From assembly GCA_964401855.1 (NCBI GenBank), contig CAYOAF010000238.1, positions 1 through 11,268 of the forward strand: a DNA stretch of 11,268 bases, given 5' to 3'. Both the position numbers and the translations under genes were made by a program. Source of the DNA: CAJWBT01 sp964401855 (lineage in GTDB: Bacteria > Chloroflexota > Dehalococcoidia > Lucifugimonadales > UBA3495). Below are positions 7,288 through 11,268 of this stretch, one piece after another; position 1 is the first letter of the stretch, and every line of letters starts with the position of its first letter. The notes under the pieces are model-generated. The model was given only the letters and a program-made list of their open reading frames with translations, made no database searches and had not been told where the DNA came from.

Positions 7288-7387
7288 ACAGCGGAAGATT
7301 CAATGGCCGGTGTCCCGGGTCTTGCGGGTCCGGGCGGGGACATCTCCGGGAATACGGGCATCTTACGCGCTGGCAGGCACACGGTCA

Positions 7388-7546
7388 ATGCGACGCACCC
7401 TGCCCGTAGAGTTCAGCGCCTACATAGCGGACATGCTCTGGGCGCGGACCTACGCCCTAGAGAACCGGGAGTTGATGCTGAATGCGGCCCTGGACGACCT
7501 CTTCACGCAAACTCTTGCTCGTCCGGCGGGGGAAGGGGTGGTTTGA
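7388..7546 (+). pseudogene. Fragment resembling an internal segment of RtcB RNA ligase
   Basis: An open stretch of about 52 codons reads LPVEFSAYIADM, LWARTYALENRELM and LNAALDDLF. This resembles the RtcB segment in which a short Asp-Met-x-Trp-Ala motif precedes YAxxNRExM. RtcB is normally about 400-480 residues; neither the metal-binding Cys/His residues nor the GMP-linked His are present here. In the same frame upstream (7310-7387) the sequence no longer looks like RtcB. Downstream it stops at TGA 7544-7546, overlapping 44 bp of the 3' end of the opposing membrane-protein gene. It is best read as a remnant cut at both ends. A small unrelated protein is the alternative. No homology search was possible. 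Confidence 0.4.
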
Positions 7547-8330
7547 GCAACGTCCGCAGAACCCCCAGGGAATAACCGACTCCAAAAGTCACTCCCCCGC
7601 CGAGGATGGCGCCTTTGAGTGCGTTGGGCAAGGAGAGGGGAACAAATCCGCCCTGTTGCAGCAACACGGCGACGCCCAGCCCGGTGATTACCCCGGTGGT
7701 GGTGCTGAATATGGTCCGCTTCCAAGCCGGCACCGGGAGCCAGCGTCGCAAGCCCCGGGGCCGTCGCCGTTGCACCCTGAGATTGACCTTGGCATTGATC
7801 CCGTTGGCGGATAGGGGAGCGCTGGCCAGCGCTCCCAAGCCCGCTGCTGCCGACACGCCGGTGGCAGCCAAGGCCATGGTCCCGCCAAAGCCGGTGATTT
7901 CCATCTCGAAGGGCACCGAGCACAGCTCGCCGAACTCGCCAAGTACGGCCCCGTCAATTCTAAAGATACCCCGGGCGTGAGCAGAGATGTCCTCTATCCT
8001 GACCTGGGCAACTCCCGAGCCGATGTCCAAGTCCTTGCCGCCCAGCTTGGTCCCGAGGCTTCGCAAGCCCCAGTTTAGGCGGACGCCCGGGGGGATATTC
8101 TCCGCCCTGATCTCCAGCACGGCGGAAGGATCGACTCGGAGCTTTCGGCCAGCAAAATCGGGGAGTATAAAGGGCGAAAGCTGCCCCCCTTCAATGAAGA
8201 CTCTTGCCCCATCGCAATAAGGGATCTGGGCCGGGGCGCCAGCCCGGGCCACTTGAGGCAGCAGCCAGAAAGCGGCCGCTACGGCTAGCAGCAGCAATAG
8301 GATGGGAAGGTTTGACCTGACCAGTTTCAT
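7503..8330 (-). CDS. Unrecognised exported/membrane protein with signal peptide and C-terminal membrane segments
   Basis: This 275-residue protein, from ATG 8330, begins with a classic signal sequence: Lys/Arg at residues 2-5, a Leu/Ala-rich core at about 8-23 and an ARA-G signal peptidase site near residue 30. An alternative GTG at 8351 would add seven residues. The following region of about 120 residues is soluble-looking, with two cysteines (PYCDGARVF and ELCSVPFEM) that could pair. A small-residue hydrophobic stretch (TMALAATGVSAAAGLGALA) follows. An Arg-rich patch (QRRRPRGLRRW) comes next, then two hydrophobic stretches beginning at FSTTTGVITGLGVAVLL and ILGGGVTFGVGYSLGVL, and an acidic tail ending DEQEFA. 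The Arg-rich patch suggests a cytoplasmic loop. I do not recognise the family. It may be a surface protein anchored by its C-terminus. It lies 120 bp downstream of the monooxygenase gene on the same strand. Confidence 0.75.
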   Translation of the reverse strand: MKLVRSNLPILLLLLAVAAAFWLLPQVARAGAPAQIPYCDGARVFIEGGQLSPFILPDFAGRKLRVDPSAVLEIRAENIPPGVRLNWGLRSLGTKLGGKDLDIGSGVAQVRIEDISAHARGIFRIDGAVLGEFGELCSVPFEMEITGFGGTMALAATGVSAAAGLGALASAPLSANGINAKVNLRVQRRRPRGLRRWLPVPAWKRTIFSTTTGVITGLGVAVLLQQGGFVPLSLPNALKGAILGGGVTFGVGYSLGVLRTLLKPPLPPPDEQEFA

Positions 8331-8450
8331 CGCAACCGCCCGAATTTCCACCGCTCCGATGAAAGATTCGAGAGTTTAGCTCAATTCCACTATCATCATC
8401 AGCTGAAAGGCGTCTGCCGGACCCCTCCCTCGGTTCCGCATTTTGTGCTT

Positions 8451-9536
8451 TTACTTGAAGTGAGGCATGACCTCATTGGCGAAAAGTTTCAGGCAACGCT
8501 CTTGGGCTTCCCAGGGCGGACCTCCGATGCTGGTCCACATTAGCATGTACTCCATGGGCACCTGGGAAAGAAGCTCCTCGATTTTGATACGCACCGTCTT
8601 GGGCGAGCCAACCAGCACCGAGTAGTTTTTTTCGAGGATATCCCAGTCAAGCCGGGTCTCCAGCCAACCCTGAGTCAACCGCTGGCGATAGGCTGGGTCC
8701 ACGCTGTCCACGTCAATGGTTCTACCGGGGTAGGCAGTGCCGGGCCAACCGCACGCGCCGGCGAGACCCGCGAAGTTGCTCAACATCTCCCGGCACTCGT
8801 CCTCCGCTTGCCGATCCGTATCCGCCACCCAGATTATGCGTTGTTGAGGCGTGTTCTCCAGGGTATCCTGCATCCACTCCTCGGAGCGGCCCGCTTTCCG
8901 GGCAGTGTCCGTCCAAACTTGACGGCGGTCTAGGATGTCGTGCGGGCTCGCGTCGAAGACCGTGCAGCTCCCTAGCCCCAAGTTTGCCGCCATGGCCACC
9001 GACTCTTTCCGTATGGAGGCGTACCACATGGGTGGGTGGGGCTTTTGTAAGGGCGTCGGATAAACCTTGGTGTCCTTGATGTTGTAGAATTTGCCCTCGT
9101 AGTCGAAGCGGCCGCCGGTCCAGGCTTGCTCCATGATTTTGAGCCCCTCTACGAAGCGGGCGGTATTCTCCTGGAGGTCCACTCCCATGGAGTCGAACTC
9201 GAAGTAGTTGTAACCTCGCCCTACACCGAACTCCAGGCGTCCCTCACTGTAGACGTCCACCGTGGCCCACTCCTCGGCCAGGGTTAGGGGGTGGTGCAGA
9301 GGCAATACGCTTACCGCGGTCCCCAGGCGTATGCGCTTGGTGCGGCCCGCCACGTAGGCCAGGGCAACCGCCGGCGCCCCCGAGGGACTGTAGGTGCAGA
9401 AGTGGTGTTCCGCCAGGTACGTGGCGTCGTATCCCAAGTCCTCGGATTTGATCATCAGCTCAGTTTCTCTCCACGTCACCTCCTCCACCGAGCTGCCCTC
9501 CGGGACTTGCCATAGCTGAAAAGGAGCGAATTTCAT
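8451..9536 (-). CDS. LLM-class (luciferase-like) flavin-dependent oxidoreductase
   Basis: This 361-residue protein is of usual length for a bacterial luciferase-like monooxygenase. ATG 9536 is chosen because MKFAPFQLWQ is the typical family start and GGGGGA lies just before it; a GTG at 9548 is the alternative. Visible motifs are LGYDATYLAEHHF (residues 34-46), RIRLGTAVSVLPLHHP (68-83), AEEWATVDVYSEGRLEFGVG (87-106) and, near the C-terminus, VGSPKTVRIKIEELL. These mark the TIM-barrel luciferase family that uses reduced FMN, or F420, to hydroxylate or oxidise organic substrates in the cytoplasm. The family is broad, so neither substrate nor cofactor can be fixed. The AT-rich region upstream (9590-9650) probably holds its promoter and operator. 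The next gene on this strand is the membrane protein, 120 bp on. Confidence 0.92.
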   Translation of the reverse strand: MKFAPFQLWQVPEGSSVEEVTWRETELMIKSEDLGYDATYLAEHHFCTYSPSGAPAVALAYVAGRTKRIRLGTAVSVLPLHHPLTLAEEWATVDVYSEGRLEFGVGRGYNYFEFDSMGVDLQENTARFVEGLKIMEQAWTGGRFDYEGKFYNIKDTKVYPTPLQKPHPPMWYASIRKESVAMAANLGLGSCTVFDASPHDILDRRQVWTDTARKAGRSEEWMQDTLENTPQQRIIWVADTDRQAEDECREMLSNFAGLAGACGWPGTAYPGRTIDVDSVDPAYRQRLTQGWLETRLDWDILEKNYSVLVGSPKTVRIKIEELLSQVPMEYMLMWTSIGGPPWEAQERCLKLFANEVMPHFK

Positions 9537-9605
9537 GTTTTCCCCCACTCGCCTGTCGTGGTTAAGACACTATAGGGCGGGAATCAATCCGTGGGGCAGA
9601 TATCC

Positions 9606-9639
9606 TATAATCATTTACATAATGTATTTGTATCATTTA
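9606..9639. promoter_or_regulatory. AT-rich island with direct repeats and a short dyad (candidate regulator site upstream of the LLM gene)
   Basis: In this GC-rich window the bases 9600-9650 are strikingly AT-rich. ATCATTTA occurs twice in the same direction (9610-9617 and 9632-9639), 22 bp apart or about two helical turns. Between the copies lies TACATAATGTA (9616-9626), a 5+1+5 inverted repeat. A TATAAT on the plus strand (9606-9611) has no convincing -35. The position, about 70-100 bp upstream of the LLM start, suits a regulator site. Binding is not shown. Confidence 0.35.
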
Positions 9640-9787
9640 TACCCAGCTATTTAGTAGGGGTCTAATCCTACCACAGAGGTAGGTACGCCTTCAATCTCAT
9701 GATCGGCAATGACTAGATGAACCATCAGGCGACGGGGTTGATAAACATCGAGGTAACAAATTGCTCTTGGGTTGAGGCCTGGATTAC

Positions 9788-10079
9788 ATGATTCGGGCGG
9801 ACAAAGCTTGGCAGGGAGCTCGTCGACTGGCCGACGAACTCCTGGGTGACCCTGAAGATCTATGCGAAGAGATCACCAAAGTAATACTGCCGGAGTGGAA
9901 CTGCAAATTCACAGTTTACGCTCTAGATCGGTTTCCAAGGCACATGGGCGGATATGGATCATAGGGCAGCGCGCTATTGCAGGATATGGGGGTGATGCCA
10001 GAAATATCTGGTACTCCTGGCCATCAGCAACATCTACGGGGCGAAAGATGTCTGCCGCGTCTTAGCGCGAATTCCCTGA
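9788..10079 (+). pseudogene. Frameshifted remnant, possibly of a helix-hairpin-helix (endonuclease III-like) protein
   Basis: An ORF of 58 codons (9788-9964) reads like a genuine helical protein: KAWQGARRLADELLGDPEDL, then VILPEWNCKF and YALDRFP, ending at TAG. In another frame, right where it ends, comes AIAGYGGDARNIW followed by PSAT. YGGDARxIW together with a preceding YALxRFP recalls the helix-hairpin-helix/GPD base-excision fold, where the order is the same. A third frame (to TGA 10077-10079) reads YGAKDVCRVLARIP where the GxGxK hairpin would be expected. The parts are collinear but lie in three frames, implying at least two frameshifts and decay. The family name is a tentative recollection of pattern. 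The first 58 codons might instead be an intact small gene; GAGG about ten bases upstream is a weak ribosome site. Confidence 0.35.
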
Positions 10080-10235
10080 TAGGGTAGCGTCATATTGTCC
10101 TTCCTCCTTTGCGCCCTGTTGCCCGGAATGCCCCCCCCGGCGGCGGATCAACCGGCCTCATCAGCGCCCCCAGACCTGAATAGCTGGCAGGTGAAAAATC
10201 GAAACTTCGAGAGGGCCTGGAGGGCGTACAGGCGG

Positions 10236-11268
10236 TCAACTCGGTTGCAGCTTTGTCAGCTTCACTTGCTCCGTATTTAAGACCATCTTGTCGTCATGTC
10301 TGGTAATAAGGACGTTTAGTAGCCAATCATCATTGTGTTGCTCAGGGTAATCATGACGGTAGTGGGCGCCCCGGCTTTCGCTTCGGTAGAGGGCGGCGCG
10401 GCATATCATTTCGGAGACCGCTAGCATGTTGCTCAACCTCGCAACGAACTGCGGCCCCTGTCCCGCGGTCACCGATGCAAGGGGAAGGCGCTCCTGCAGG
10501 CCGGCAATGTCCTCCAGCGCCTGCTTCAAGCCCCGAGCGTCTCGGATGACTCCGGCATTTTGCCACATGGTCTCCTTGAGTAACCGGTGCAGCGACCAGG
10601 CTGATTCCCCGTTCCGCTCCGAGCCCAACTCCCGCAGCCTTTCCATCTCGGTGGCCACCTCATCCGCCGGCAGTGGCCCAGTGTCCGTTTCTTGGGCCCT
10701 CATGGCCGCTTCTCGACCGGCTATGGTGCCGAAGACCCATACTTCGGTCAGCGCATTCCCACCAAGCCGGTTGGCGCCATGAGCACCGCCGCAGACCTCA
10801 CCGGCAGCGTATAGGCCGGGGACAGAGGTCTCCGCACGTTCGCTGATCTTCGCTCCACCCATGTGGAAGTGGACTGTTGGCGCGACCGAGAGCCGCAGCT
10901 CTCCTCTGAGGGCGGCCTTTGGCAGGACGGGCCGCAACGCCCTCATCCGGTCCGGCGCGATACCCTTCAGATCGAAGACCACCTTGTCTTCGACGCTCTG
11001 GCCGCTGGCCATCTCCTTCCATATGGCCCGGCTCAACTGGTCTCGTGTGAGCAACATCTGGCTGGTCAGGCCGTGCTTCTCAAGAATATCCTCACCCTGG
11101 GGATTGAGGAGCTTGCCACCGGCTTCGAGGAGGAAGCATTCGTATTGCAGGACCGGTGTGCCCAGGCCGTGGCTGACGGGATAAAACTGGACGAACTCCA
11201 TGTCCTGGAGGACTGCCCCGGCATCGTAGGCCAGAACATAGCCGTCTCCAGTGCTTCCGCCCGCGTTG
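10236..11268 (-). CDS. Fumarate reductase/succinate dehydrogenase-type flavoprotein subunit, C-terminal part; 5' end outside window
   Basis: The frame is open to the right edge and ends at TGA (10238-10236), giving 344 residues, just over half of a family usually near 550-600. Visible marks from the edge inward are GGSTGDGYVLAYDAGAVLQD, then MEFVQFYP, TRDQLSRAIW (equivalent of the catalytic Arg helix), PTVHFHMGG (substrate-binding His), GLYAAGEVCGGAHGANRLGG and NALTEVWVFG (FAD binding), and SRGAHYRHDYPEQHNDDW near the C-terminus. Known members transfer electrons between FAD and fumarate/succinate or related enoates. The FAD-binding N-terminus and any covalent-flavin His lie outside the window. 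No iron-sulfur subunit follows it on this strand, since the next 690 bp hold no gene. It may therefore be a stand-alone or differently arranged enzyme rather than respiratory SdhA, and no symbol is given. An ATG at 11201 is internal. Confidence 0.92.
   Translation of the reverse strand, partial: NAGGSTGDGYVLAYDAGAVLQDMEFVQFYPVSHGLGTPVLQYECFLLEAGGKLLNPQGEDILEKHGLTSQMLLTRDQLSRAIWKEMASGQSVEDKVVFDLKGIAPDRMRALRPVLPKAALRGELRLSVAPTVHFHMGGAKISERAETSVPGLYAAGEVCGGAHGANRLGGNALTEVWVFGTIAGREAAMRAQETDTGPLPADEVATEMERLRELGSERNGESAWSLHRLLKETMWQNAGVIRDARGLKQALEDIAGLQERLPLASVTAGQGPQFVARLSNMLAVSEMICRAALYRSESRGAHYRHDYPEQHNDDWLLNVLITRHDDKMVLNTEQVKLTKLQPS

Larger units (their letters stand above)
9549..10235. other. 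Long stretch without an intact gene
   Basis: Between the LLM gene and the flavoprotein gene no full-length coding region is seen. The left part (9590-9650) is an AT-rich regulatory-looking island. The centre (9788-10079) holds a frameshifted gene remnant. The right part (10080-10235) contains an eight-C run at 10131-10138 and nothing that I recognise. Confidence 0.6.

Noticed and set aside
9651..9725. 24-codon minus-strand ORF (MVHLVIADHEIEG...) within a frame that stays open further upstream
   Set aside because: Very short, no ribosome site, no recognised family, and antisense to the better-supported remnant on the plus strand over part of the open frame.
10095..10280. 61-residue plus-strand ORF reading MSFLLCALLPGM
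   Set aside because: Pro/Ser/Ala-rich with no family likeness, no ribosome site, and it overlaps the end of the secure flavoprotein gene on the other strand.

Overview
The window is GC-rich, densely coded bacterial chromosome with no rRNA, tRNA, CRISPR array or intact insertion sequence visible. The gene mix is hydantoinase/oxoprolinase subunits, a MmgE/PrpD protein, a CapA-type protein, a luciferase-like flavin monooxygenase and a fumarate-reductase-type flavoprotein. That mix resembles heterotrophic Chloroflexota of the SAR202/Dehalococcoidia kind, which carry many paralogues of these families. This is an inference from gene content only; no phylogenetic marker is present.

Layout. At 1-2375 (+) are the 3' end of a hyuA-like gene and a complete hyuB-like gene, joined by a 4-base ATGA overlap. 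They meet a co-directional minus-strand pair, a MmgE/PrpD gene (5460-4081) followed after 107 bp by a CapA-family gene (3973-2594), in a convergent arrangement. An intergenic region at about 5461-5778 separates prpD from a divergent nudC-like gene (5779-6717). It holds a good promoter candidate for prpD, a perfect 16-bp palindrome and a TATAAT box for nudC. Minus-strand genes then follow: a small GYD-domain protein (7274-6981), an unrecognised exported or membrane protein (8330-7503), a luciferase-like monooxygenase (9536-8451) and, running off the right edge, a fumarate reductase/succinate dehydrogenase flavoprotein (11268-10236).

Between these genes lies decayed material. A short piece resembling part of RtcB sits at about 7388-7546. 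A frameshifted fragment, possibly of a helix-hairpin-helix DNA-repair-type protein, sits at about 9788-10079. Two diverged copies of an intergenic repeat sit at 2372-2505 and 6809-6984. Each copy begins exactly at the stop codon of the gene upstream of it and points the same way relative to that gene.

How the genes might work together: HyuAB is an ATP-dependent amide-ring hydrolase or carboxylase, PrpD-like proteins are dehydratases or isomerases of carboxylic acids, the monooxygenase oxidises an organic substrate, and the flavoprotein reduces or oxidises a C4-like or enoate compound. This is consistent with a scavenging catabolic region, but nothing in the sequence fixes a substrate or shows that the genes form one pathway. 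I did not find convincing evidence of a new multi-gene system. The best leads are the stop-codon-anchored repeat, the two gene remnants, the palindrome between the divergent genes, and the unrecognised membrane protein.
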